Shown here in pieces: positions 47,376-56,578 of a DNA stretch of 64,000 nucleotides. The notes below the pieces were generated by a model, which worked only from the letters and a program-made list of their open reading frames with translations, did not search any database and was not told where the DNA came from. The position numbers were made by a program, and so were the translations under genes. The first letter of the stretch is position 1; each line of letters starts with the position of its first letter. The stretch spans positions 156,682 through 220,681 of the forward strand of contig DATGMF010000060.1 of assembly GCA_035293765.1 (NCBI GenBank). The letters are read 5' to 3'. The DNA comes from DASRHT01 sp035293765 (lineage in GTDB: Bacteria > Chloroflexota > Ktedonobacteria > Ktedonobacterales > Ktedonobacteraceae).

Positions 47376-48191
47376 TTATTCCAATAATGTGCGCAAATAG
47401 GCGGCGGCCTGTGGCAGCGCGATCTCTGGCTCAGCAATCTCAGGGTGCCACTTCTTTTCCCACTCGAACGAAAGATATCCCGCGTACCCCTTCTTTTGCA
47501 GCGCCGTACAAATCTCATAAAGCGGGATATCTCCCTCACCGAGCGGGCAATAGGTCCAGGCCCCCGGATCGTCGGCGCTCAGATGGCTATCCTTGATATG
47601 GACATACGCAATCGCCTCATCCAGCAGAGCCAGCGTCTGAGCAGGTGTCTCGCCGCAGCGGTAGGTATGGTGAGCATCCCAGAGTACTTTGCAGGACGAC
47701 GAAGCCGTTGCCTGCAACAGCGCCCGCACCTCCTCACTCTTTATCCAGGCATCGTGCGTTTCGAGGACGACAGTCACACCGCGTTCAACGCCATAGCTCC
47801 CAAGTGCATGAAGCACTTCAGCAGTTGGGCCGAGTATGGAGGGACGCGTGGTATGTGCTGGCAATTCACCGCCAAAGACACGCAGAAAAGGCGCCCCAAT
47901 TTCCGCCGCCAGATCCAGCATACGCCGGCCAGCTTCAATCGCTGCTGCGCGCTCCTTTGGCTCTCCTTGCACCATTTTGCACGAGGAGTCCAGGCAGGCT
48001 ACCTCGATCCCATAGGTGGCGGGCACGTTCCGCAGCCTTCGGCGGATAGCCGCAGGTGTATCAGGTCCAATGATCGCGCCGTCGGCCAACCGCCATTCAA
48101 TTGCTGCATAGCCGTAGCTCTTAGCAGCAGTCACCGCCTCTTCGATGGTCCAGTTGGGAGAGGCCAGCGAGCTATAGGCCAATTTCATCAT
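47376..48191 (-). CDS. Sugar phosphate isomerase/epimerase (xylose-isomerase-like TIM barrel)
   Basis: The 271-residue protein starts MKLAYSSLASPNWTIEEAVTAAKSYGYAAIEWR. Its metal ligands fit FLRVFGGEL, VVLETHDAW, VLWDAHHTYR, YVHIKDSH and YLSFEWEKKWHPE, as in AP-endonuclease-2-like sugar isomerases. It starts at one of two adjacent ATGs (48191 or 48188), with AAAGGA about 12 bases upstream. The substrate is unknown; the neighbours give no pathway. Confidence 0.88.
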   Translation of the reverse strand: MMKLAYSSLASPNWTIEEAVTAAKSYGYAAIEWRLADGAIIGPDTPAAIRRRLRNVPATYGIEVACLDSSCKMVQGEPKERAAAIEAGRRMLDLAAEIGAPFLRVFGGELPAHTTRPSILGPTAEVLHALGSYGVERGVTVVLETHDAWIKSEEVRALLQATASSSCKVLWDAHHTYRCGETPAQTLALLDEAIAYVHIKDSHLSADDPGAWTYCPLGEGDIPLYEICTALQKKGYAGYLSFEWEKKWHPEIAEPEIALPQAAAYLRTLLE

Positions 48192-48490
48192 TGCTGCGTG
48201 TTATCCTTTCACTCTCCTGGGTCTGAATCCATCTCCTGGTATTTTAGTTACCGACTCGCATTGGAGTCAAGTGAGGGCTCTGATGTGAACAAGCAAGCCA
48301 ATCGTGCTTTGCCCAAAAGATTCGCACGAGCGAGGGACTCCTGGCTCATCATCAAAACCTCTCAGCACGATCTGTCTAGAGAACATTGTCTTCAGCCAGC
48401 GACCCATTCAATGTGAACAGATCGCTGGCTGAAGACCACAATGTGAGCGAGAAGATAGCGCCAGCGAAGCTCTGACGCTATGCTCCCTGT
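48192..48490. other. Intergenic region with an inverted repeat
   Basis: CTTCAGCCAGCGA (48390-48402) pairs with TCGCTGGCTGAAG (48422-48434) around 19 bases. The outer CATTGT and ACAATG also match. The structure lies past the end of the TcA remnant and could be its terminator, though no T-run follows. No gene was seen. Confidence 0.4.
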
Positions 48491-50578
48491 TTATTCGTGT
48501 CGCTGGTACCTTCTTATGGAACATCTCTCATCAAAACTCTTCTGCACAGCATCATATCCACAGAGTAGGAAAGCTCGTCTAACCACGCCGACATGCGGCG
48601 GGAACTTCAATGTGCCAAGATCGCGATCTGCCCTCTGAGCCAGCGGCCCCAATCGGATCGTCAGGCTACCATGATAGAGGCAAGGCCACTCCTCACTCGC
48701 AACACAGAGCATTTCATGCACTTCGCCGTCATCCCTATCTTCTTCTTTTTGCCCGACGAACAATTTCACGACCTTGTGCTGACCCGGTTCCGCATCTGGA
48801 GCCTCAAAGAAAAGGTCGAAGCGGTTGATAGACAGTGCTTTGTAGCCTGGAATGAAGGGAACATGTCGCGGCTAAGCCGAATGCCAAGATGCTTTGGCGC
48901 CTCTTCGCGCTGGAAACAGCCCTGGAAGCGATGCCAGGCATCAGGGAACTCATGTTTGATATCAAAGTAGCGCACGCCAGCGCCAGGAAGATGACAGTGC
49001 GCTATTTCATTGGCGACCCTGCGCAAAAGCTCTCCTCCTTCACGCGCCGTATAATTCAGGTGCAAGATCACGTCTGTGACGCTATCAATATCAAACTGAT
49101 TGTTTTCCTGCGGCAGTTCAATGCGCCAGCGGCTGACCGCGCCCATGAACTCGAACGGCAGGTACCGTTCGTCCCGGAAATTGAGTTCGAACAGGCCCGC
49201 ATCGTTCTGGCCTCCCGAGGTCGCAATCGCTTCAGTGGCGGCATACTGGGTGACGATACGCGGGTCATCGCACACGGGTCGATAGCCATTGTCGCACTCA
49301 TCGTCGTCGCAGCACGAGATGAGCGGATCGCGCAGACGCGGATGAACGCGCGTCATACTACGCAGCAAGGTGAGGCGGCAATGCACGCCAGTATAAGGGC
49401 CGGCAACGCATGGAATGGTGAGCGAGACGTTCCTGATGCGACGCATATACTGACCGGGATAGTCAAGATCAAACATCCACTCGGGGATCTCGATCTCGCA
49501 ACAGCCGGTTGCCTTCAGACGCAGAAACTCCAGTGGGAAGTTCAGGCGCAAGGAGCAATGTTTCGTCAGTTCGTACTCGCGAACGTTCTCATCGAGGTAC
49601 CCCTTCTCCATCTGGCGCTGCGCCAGTTGCAGCCGTTCGCCCGCAAGCAGACCCTCGTACAGGTTATCCCATGTTGCGCCGGGCAGGAAGTGGCGCATGG
49701 TGTGGCCCCGTTCATAGTTGAACGCTCGCTGGGCTTGCCGGGCGGCGCAGAGCACCAGTTCGTACATGTGGCTGTATAACATGGCGGTATCCTGTTGCAG
49801 GAACAGGTAGAGCGCGTGGTTCGTAAACTTATCGCGCAGGAAATTCAGCACTTCCGCCGACTGCTCCATTTGCTGACGGTGATTATTGAGTTCGCAGAGA
49901 GCCGTATCTCGCCGCCGCTGCGCATGTTGCCAGGACTCCGGCCAGCTTGGTGCCGAGGGGCAGTTGTTGATATTCGAGAGGGGTGCCACCAAAGCCAGCC
50001 ACCCCAAGCCAGAAATCAGGGACGCTTCCCATCGCCTGCGCAATCGCTTCAGAGATGGTGGCTGCCGCCCGCGCTGCCAGGGAGGTACCCATAAGAGCCT
50101 CGTATTGCACTTCGTTGCTAATCAATCCATTCTGGATCAGGCCGGTGTAGTAGTTCAGCCGCGCCTGCGTCTCCTCCAATGTTTTCTGTAGCGCCTGCAC
50201 CTGCCAGTCGGCTTCTCGCCACTGGTACTGGCGAACATCCAGGGCCAGATCCAGCAATTGACGTTCATGAAGTGAGCGCAACGAGGCCAGGTACTCGGCA
50301 TTCCCTTTCTCAAAGGCTGTCAGCAGGGCGGCGCCGAACTCTCGCGCCTGATTGGCATTTTCCTGGGCCTTCTGAATAAGGAACATGAAGCGATAGGGGC
50401 TGGGGGACAGCACCGCTCGCCCTCAATGGCGCACATGTCGCGCTCAGCCCCGGCCATTGTTTGCCAGCCGTTGCGCAGTGGATCGTTTCCCCGGTAGGGC
50501 ATATCGCGGCCGGACCGTCCGTTGAGCAGCCTGTGTTCATTGAGACGATGATGGATCAGGGCCAGCCGGTCGTCCACT
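48491..50578 (-). pseudogene. TcA-type insecticidal toxin complex gene, C-terminal remnant
   Basis: Reading 5' to 3', the frames give VDDRLALIHHRLNEH; then PYRFMFLIQKAQENANQARE and RQLLDLALDVRQYQWREADW (pore-domain helices); then RTIPCVAG-like receptor/TcB-binding parts (SLTIPCVAGPYTGVHCRL, AIATSGGQNDAGLFELNF, RYLPFEFMGAVSRWRIELP); and last VKLFVGQKEEDRDDG...HGSLTIRLGPL...LGTLKFPPHVGVV. The frame changes near 50,410, 49,930 and 48,860. The 5' two thirds are missing, and the remnant stops at the first CRISPR repeat (50579). In Tc toxins TcA forms the translocation channel. This copy cannot be made as one protein. Confidence 0.78.
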
Positions 50579-53333
50579 CTTTCAGTATCCTCGTGCGGAG
50601 CGTGCCCATTGCGACTTGTCTCCAATCACTTCAACGATCTTGTACGTGGTGTCTTTCAGTATCCTCGTGCGGAGCGTGCCCATTGCGACGAATTGATCGC
50701 TGGCGTTAACCAGCAATATCAGCACTTTCAGTATCCTCGTGCGGAGCGTGCCCATTGCGACCCGAGCAAGAGAGTCGCTGCTGCATCTGCGGCGAAGCTT
50801 TCAGTATCCTCGTGCGGAGCGTGCCCATTGCGACAGCGCGAGGGCAGCCGAGCAATCGAGTCGGGGAGACTTTCAGTATCCTCGTGCGGAGCGTGCCCAT
50901 TGCGACGCAAGTGCAGAGGTGAGTCCGTTCTTGCCGAGACCGGAACTTTCAGTATCCTCGTGCGGAGCGTGCCCATTGCGACGGCTAGGAAAGAGCTTAT
51001 CGGCGCTCGTGGCTGCAACTTTCAGTATCCTCGTGCGGATCGTGCCCATTGCGACCTGCCTTGCGGCTAAGGAGGATGCTGTCCCTTGTGCTTTCAGTAT
51101 CCTCGTGCGGATCGTGCCCATTGCGACTCAAAAATGTAATAGTAGACACCGTAAAGTTGCTCCTTTCAGTATCCTCGTGCGGAGCGTGCCCATTGCGACG
51201 TTTTCCCCGCCTTGAATGCGCCAACGATCTCCCCGCTTTCAGTATCCTCGTGCGGAGCGTGCCCATTGCGACGCCGTGATGCCTTCCGCCGCTAGCTTCG
51301 TTGCTATCCTTTCAGTATCCTCGTGCGGATCGTGCCCATTGCGACTTTGACGATGGGAGTAATGCCAATCAAACGATTTACCTTTCAGTATCCTCGTGCG
51401 GATCGTGCCCATTGCGACAGCGTGGTATCCCTGTAGAGGTTGCGTCGATGGTTACTTTCAGTATCCTCGTGCGGATCGTGCCCATTGCGACTTTTTTACT
51501 GGATTGCCTATTGTATGCGGGCCGTTTCTTTCAGTATCCTCGTGCGGATCGTGCCCATTGCGACGCATTCTGGTCTCTATGGTGTAGCGTTTGGTTTAAT
51601 ACTTTCAGTATCCTCGTGCGGATCGTGCCCATTGCGACTTTTCGCTCCCCTCCTGTCGCGTCACTGATGAGAATCTTTCAGTATCCTCGTGCGGATCGTG
51701 CCCATTGCGACTCAACCGCGCAGGGGGAAGCTCCGAAGAAAGAAATACTTTCAGTATCCTCGTGCGGATCGTGCCCATTGCGACGCATAATCACAAATAA
51801 AAACGCCTGGTTCTATGTTTCTTTCAGTATCCTCGTGCGGATCGTGCCCATTGCGACGGCACAGCCATCAGACGCTGCCGGCCCCACCTGGAGCCTTTCA
51901 GTATCCTCGTGCGGATCGTGCCCATTGCGACCTCAACTCCAACGGGGCAAGCTGCTCAACGCTATTCTTTCAGTATCCTCGTGCGGATCGTGCCCATTGC
52001 GACCCCGCGCTATAGGTAAATCTATAGCGATTAGCTACTCTTTCAGTATCCTCGTGCGGATCGTGCCCATTGCGACAATCCTGATAGATCAAATCATCAA
52101 TTTATAAATCAACTTTCAGTATCCTCGTGCGGATCGTGCCCATTGCGACGGCGGAAAAGACGTTATAGCCCAGACGCAAACATTCGTCTTTCAGTATCCT
52201 CGTGCGGATCGTGCCCATTGCGACAAGCGACAACAGATGCGAACATTGTTCGGTCGTGCAGACTTTCAGTATCCTCGTGCGGATCGTGCCCATTGCGACC
52301 TCGGCATTCAGCTTGTGGCAACCGTCGAAACCGCGTCTTTCAGTATCCTCGTGCGGATCGTGCCCATTGCGACCACACGCATTAACCCGCATCTCACGGT
52401 TCGCACCGACTTTCAGTATCCTCGTGCGGATCGTGCCCATTGCGACCAAACTGATGACTTCCCCGGACTTCGCGCTAATAATCTCTTTCAGTATCCTCGT
52501 GCGGATCGTGCCCATTGCGACGATGTGGCAATCGAACGCCTTTGCAGCCACGAGCGCACTTCTTTCAGTATCCTCGTGCGGATCGTGCCCATTGCGACCG
52601 CAGGTGGCTCAATTTGCTACCAAGTTTGGCGTAACTTTCAGTATCCTCGTGCGGATCGTGCCCATTGCGACGGAATACGAGCGGTTGCCGGTGCTGGACA
52701 CAAGCACTTTCAGTATCCTCGTGCGGATCGTGCCCATTGCGACAACTCGCACATGGACCGCGCTGTCGTGAGCATCCAACTTTCAGTATCCTCGTGCGGA
52801 TCGTGCCCATTGCGACGCATCATATGCTCGCCGCCGCTCTGGAGCATGCAGACCCTTTCAGTATCCTCGTGCGGATCGTGCCCATTGCGACTATAGATTC
52901 GAGTGCTCCGCACAAATCTCAAAATGAGCTTTCAGTATCCTCGTGCGGATCGTGCCCATTGCGACGGCTGCGGCGAGGGCGGCGATATAGTCCTGCATGG
53001 ACCTTTCAGTATCCTCGTGCGGATCGTGCCCATTGCGACCAAATATCGAAGGGAACGTCCTTCGATAGAAATTAATACTTTCAGTATCCTCGTGCGGATC
53101 GTGCCCATTGCGACAAGGCGCTGATCAAGGAGTGCGCTCTGCATCTCGAAACTTTCAGTATCCTCGTGCGGATCGTGCCCATTGCGACTCCTCTGCATCG
53201 ATAAATCCGCCTATTGGCTGGTTCTTTCAGTATCCTCGTGCGGATCGTGCCCATTGCGACGATGAGTTCGTTATCTCTTATGCCGATTCGTATGGTCTTT
53301 CAGTATCCTCGTGCGGATCGTGCCCATTGCGAC
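50579..53333 (-). CRISPR. CRISPR array 1: 38 repeats of 37 bp, 37 spacers
   Basis: Repeats start at 50579, 50653, 50725, 50798 and so on to 53297, with spacers of 35-39 bp. In the transcribed (minus) sense the repeat runs GTCGCAATGGGCACGATCC then GCACGAGGATACTGAAAG. ATCC and GGAT form a small stem with loop GCACGA. Cleavage at its 3' base would leave the 8-nt handle ACTGAAAG, as Cas6 does. The leader is at the right (53334 on), so the newest spacers are at the right and the oldest beside the TcA remnant. Repeats 1-6, 9 and 10 have one substitution (GGAG for GGAT on the plus strand), which removes one stem pair; repeats 7 and 8 do not. Confidence 0.98.
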
Positions 53334-53513
53334 CGACGCGGTGTCGGCAGGGGTGGGTGGGGTGTTTGGTCGGTTTGGCGCGGCAAGGGCCGTTTTTTGG
53401 CATTGTAGCGCGTCGATTTTCGACTTTTCCCTGCCGATAGTATAACACATCTCTGCGGTTTTCGAAAACCTTTTTTTGTCGAAAAATGGGGGGGATTTTC
53501 GAGCAGAGAATAG
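53334..53513 (-). promoter_or_regulatory. Leader of CRISPR array 1 with promoter and palindrome
   Basis: About 180 bp next to repeat 38 closely match the leader of array 2 (62681-62859). On the minus strand a TATACT -10 lies at 53444-53439. The perfect palindrome GGTTTTCGAAAACC (53457-53470) covers the -35 position, so a repressor or activator may bind there. GTCGATTTTCGAC (53412-53424) is a second dyad. Confidence 0.75.
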
Positions 53514-53585
53514 AGGCAGAAAAGGCATTTACGGGGGGCTTTGTGCTCAGAGGAGGAGAAATCAGGGCAGGTTTGTGCCCTGTTT

Positions 53586-53627
53586 ATTTTGCGAGGGCGG
53601 ACGGTTTTCGAACGACCCTCGCAAAAT
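53586..53627. terminator. Inverted repeat between cas6 and leader 1
   Basis: ATTTTGCGAGGG (53586-53597) and CCCTCGCAAAAT (53616-53627) form a 12-bp stem. Its loop carries another GGTTTTCGAA motif. It may end the cas transcript before the array; the flanking T/A runs are inside the stem, so the call is tentative. Confidence 0.45.
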
Positions 53628-53696
53628 ACCCTTTTTGACCAGGGATAGGGAAGAGCACTGTTCTGGCATACGATTGCCATTGTTTGGACCAGGATG

Positions 53697-54692
53697 CTAG
53701 CCCACGATTTTGTATTGACCATCTCCCTTGACGACGTTTTTGCCCACATGGATCAGTTCACCGAGGACGAGCAGGCGCAGGAACGGGGTGAGATCTCCTT
53801 CAAAAGTGGCGGTGCCCAGCAGGCCGCCTATCGGGGTTGCTCGCTTCTGCCGGTTGGAGTAGCTTTTGAGTTCCTGCCAGTAGGTCCCGTCTTCGCTGCA
53901 TTCGATAGCATCGGCCAGCCCTAACCAGGCGTTTTTCTCTGCTCGCTCAATGGTGATCGCCCGGTTCCCATAATATTGCTCCAGGGCGAGAGACCGCTCC
54001 AAAAGACGTTGCACCAGGGGAGAGAAACGGGCGCGTTTGACGATGTGCTCGCGCTCGACCAGCCGCATCGGAGTGACGAAGTGCAGGGTCAGCCGCTCGG
54101 GCTTCAAGGTGGCAGCTTGCGCCGCGTGATCTGCGGGCTGGACGGTGATGATCGGGACCTGGACCAGTAGATCACCCCTCTCGTAGATAACCTGGCGTTG
54201 CTGCGTGAAGGGGTGGTAGCATTCCACGCGCACGATCTGGAAGCGTCCACGCTGCCCACGGTTTTCGTCCAGACGGCGACCCAATCCTTCCTCCTCCAAC
54301 TGATGTGCCGAGAGCAGGATGTAGGGCAGCAGTTCTACAATCGAGCCGATGAGCGTCATGCAGAAGGAGAACTGTTCCCCGACCCGGTAATAGCGGCCTC
54401 CCTCCTGTGGTGGGATGATCACATAGGGGCGCGGGATGTCCTGTCCCCTGGCGTTCTCCTCGCGCAGAGGAGCGACCAGCGTGCTGACCGGGCACGCCTC
54501 ATGGATGGGGCAGGCCGCGCAGGAGGGCGAGCTTTTGTTGGTGCAGAAGCGCCTCCAGACGGCATTGAAGAAATTGCCCCGTAATGAGGCCCCGCTAAAC
54601 TCGTCCAGTTCGAGCGGGGTGACCGCCTGGACGGTGAACTCCAGGTGCGTCGTGATCAATTTCAAGCTCTCCAAACAGGCCGAGATGGTCAT
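53697..54692 (-). CDS. cas6: CRISPR repeat endoribonuclease Cas6
   Basis: The 331-residue RAMP protein should cut the repeat transcript to give crRNAs with the ACTGAAAG handle. ASLRGNFFNAVWRRF is followed by a four-Cys cluster (Cys50, 58, 61, 67). The C-terminal half has LTLHFVTPMRL, IGGLLGTATFEGDLTPFLRLLVLGELIHVGKN and a Gly-rich end (KGDGQYKIVG), as in the PF10040-type Cas6. It is the last gene of the cas operon, 105 bp after cas5. AGGAAGG lies upstream of the ATG. Confidence 0.87.
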   Translation of the reverse strand: MTISACLESLKLITTHLEFTVQAVTPLELDEFSGASLRGNFFNAVWRRFCTNKSSPSCAACPIHEACPVSTLVAPLREENARGQDIPRPYVIIPPQEGGRYYRVGEQFSFCMTLIGSIVELLPYILLSAHQLEEEGLGRRLDENRGQRGRFQIVRVECYHPFTQQRQVIYERGDLLVQVPIITVQPADHAAQAATLKPERLTLHFVTPMRLVEREHIVKRARFSPLVQRLLERSLALEQYYGNRAITIERAEKNAWLGLADAIECSEDGTYWQELKSYSNRQKRATPIGGLLGTATFEGDLTPFLRLLVLGELIHVGKNVVKGDGQYKIVG

Positions 54693-54797
54693 AGGTTCAC
54701 GCTGCCTTCCTGGAGAGGTGGCATAGCTACCGCGTCAGCAGATGCCAGAGAGAAGCGCGTGAAGGAGTCGGATCGAATAATGGATGGCATCCTCTTT

Positions 54798-55532
54798 TCA
54801 GCTCCTTTCAGATCGTTGATACCAGCTATAATTGCGTGATGAGCGTTTCTGCTCGTATGGTAACACAATATGCCGCAGGATACGATCTTTATGCAGGACG
54901 ATTTTTGCGTCGTCATAGATGTTGGCCTTCGCAAAGGTCAGGCTGGGGCCGCAATCGTCTAGCATTTGTAACGTTCCGGCGGGCGAAAATGCTTGCAAGG
55001 TAGGGGCGGTGATATGAAGGAAGAGCCCATCCGGCTGCGTCGCGCTGATAGAAGGGGGCTCCAGGATTTGCAGAAAGCCGCCGCGCTTGCCCAGGTAGTT
55101 GATCTGCGTCAATAGATCGGAGAGGAGCTCGCCCGCTCTATCCTCATCCGTCCGGCAGGCCAGGCGAATGGGACCGATATAGTTGACGTACTCGCGGTAG
55201 GCGATGGTTGGCTGCATGGGATATTCCTTTTTCTCGCGCGCCCGTTGCGCCTTTTCCGGGTTGCTTTTCTCCTTCAATTCGCGTCTGATCTTGCTAAAGC
55301 TCTTCATCACCAGGATCGTCTCCGGCGGCTCAAGGTGCAGGCTGAGGTCGCGGAGGAGGGGAAACAGACGTTTCCCTTCCTCGATGCCGCGACTGCGAAT
55401 CGCGTTACTGAGCAAAGCCATTTTGATGGCGTAGGGCGTCGGGATCAGCAGCGTTTTGCCTCCCGAGGAGGTCGCGCCCGCCGATTTGAGCGAGAAAAAG
55501 GAGACCGGAAGGTACTGTGCGGTAATCCACAT
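54798..55532 (-). CDS. cas5: Cascade subunit Cas5 (type I)
   Basis: The 244-residue protein begins MWITAQYLPVSFFSLKSAGA then SSGGKTLLIPTPYAIKMALL, the N-terminal RAMP strand and helix with a Cas5-like PTPYAI turn. A Lys/Arg-rich loop (about 80-105, KIRRELKEKSNPEKAQRAREKKEY) and GKRGGFLQILEPP follow. Cas5 caps the 5' handle of the crRNA in Cascade. I chose the ATG at 55532 because CAGGAG lies nine bases upstream; a GTG at 55550 is in frame. It is 20 bp from the cas7 stop. Sequence similarity to well-known Cas5 subfamilies is weak by eye. Confidence 0.78.
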   Translation of the reverse strand: MWITAQYLPVSFFSLKSAGATSSGGKTLLIPTPYAIKMALLSNAIRSRGIEEGKRLFPLLRDLSLHLEPPETILVMKSFSKIRRELKEKSNPEKAQRAREKKEYPMQPTIAYREYVNYIGPIRLACRTDEDRAGELLSDLLTQINYLGKRGGFLQILEPPSISATQPDGLFLHITAPTLQAFSPAGTLQMLDDCGPSLTFAKANIYDDAKIVLHKDRILRHIVLPYEQKRSSRNYSWYQRSERS

Positions 55533-55552
55533 GGCACGTCTCTCCTGCACGC

Positions 55553-56554
55553 TTAGCGGGTCAGCGCCTGCGGCGTGCTGCTATCGATCAACTGGCGCAT
55601 CTGCTGCGCGAAATCGGCTAAAGTGTCGAAGAGGTAGAGTTTCACCTGCTCGGGTCCATTGCCGTTGAGGGCGGCGGCGATCTGTTGCGTCTGCTCGCGA
55701 TAGGCGAAACGCTGCTCTTCGTCGCTACCACCGATCAAAGGGCTGATCAGGGGCGCGGGCAGGGCGCTGGCGCTGGTAGAGATGAAGCCCTCAAGCGCGG
55801 TAAGATGCGGGAGCTGGGTTGAGCGCATGGCCCCGTTGAGCTCCAGAAAGGTGTACATAACGCTTTCCAGCAATAGCGCCATGCGTTTCTGCCGCTCGTC
55901 ATCGCCGATGGCATATTTTTGCGTGATGTCGTTATAGCCAATGCGATGGAGTTCAAGGTGACAGACCAGGGCATAGACGCCGCTGGAGGCTGGTCGGTGG
56001 AAGATGTTCTGCCCACGGTTAGCGCCGCTTTTTTCCTGAGCCTGAGCGTCGGCCTGGAGCTGTTGCGCACCGCGCTCGGAGACGTATTTGACGTGGAAGT
56101 AGCTTTCGGTGCGCGAGAGCTCAGGAATGGCGGCGACCCAGCCGAATTCGCAGACCGACTTGCGCGGCACGGAGCGTTTCTCCTCGGTCACGAGGATACC
56201 GCCGATATCGTCCATCGCGCAATGTTGCAGCAGTTCGTTGATAAATTCGGCATCCTTGCGGCTGGCACGCGCCAGAAACTGATCGTCGGCATTGATGCGG
56301 TTGACGTTAAATTGCTGACAACTGCTGCACAGGCTCAGGCCCTGCTCTTTGGCACGGCGGTAAAAGTGCTCCATCAGGACATGCTTGAGCATGTCGCCGG
56401 AGATGGCATTGACGTTGTGCAGGTGATGATCTTCGCCCACGATATCGATCATGCGGGTCTGGATCTGGTTGCCCTCGCCTCCTTCGTTGTTGAGGCTATG
56501 CATATTCAGGGTCATGCGGGCGGCAATGGAAAGCGAGACAATGGCATTATTCAT
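55553..56554 (-). CDS. cas7: Cascade backbone subunit Cas7 (DevR/Csa2 family)
   Basis: The 333-residue protein opens AIVSLSIAARMTLNMHSLNN followed by EGGEGNQIQTRMIDIVG and LHNVNAISGDMLKHVLMEH, the signature of the DevR/Csa2 Cas7 family. It forms the helical filament along the crRNA. AGGAAGG precedes the ATG. It is 24 bp downstream of the cas8-like gene. Confidence 0.9.
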   Translation of the reverse strand: MNNAIVSLSIAARMTLNMHSLNNEGGEGNQIQTRMIDIVGEDHHLHNVNAISGDMLKHVLMEHFYRRAKEQGLSLCSSCQQFNVNRINADDQFLARASRKDAEFINELLQHCAMDDIGGILVTEEKRSVPRKSVCEFGWVAAIPELSRTESYFHVKYVSERGAQQLQADAQAQEKSGANRGQNIFHRPASSGVYALVCHLELHRIGYNDITQKYAIGDDERQKRMALLLESVMYTFLELNGAMRSTQLPHLTALEGFISTSASALPAPLISPLIGGSDEEQRFAYREQTQQIAAALNGNGPEQVKLYLFDTLADFAQQMRQLIDSSTPQALTR

Positions 56555-56578
56555 GGTAATGGTTTCCTTCCTTAATTA

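Noticed and set aside
48889..49779. 296-residue plus-strand frame opposite the TcA remnant
   Set aside because: The opposite strand carries recognisable Tc motifs; this frame has none.
50609..53440. Many open frames reading SVSSCGSCPLR or QYPRADRAHCD repeats on the plus strand, and GTIRTRILK or NGHDPHEDTE on the minus strand
   Set aside because: They are translations of the 37-bp CRISPR repeats and spacers, not proteins.
53300..53749. 149-residue minus-strand frame across leader 1
   Set aside because: It spans the leader, the hairpin and repeat sequence and shares no family features; the leader is conserved as DNA in array 2.
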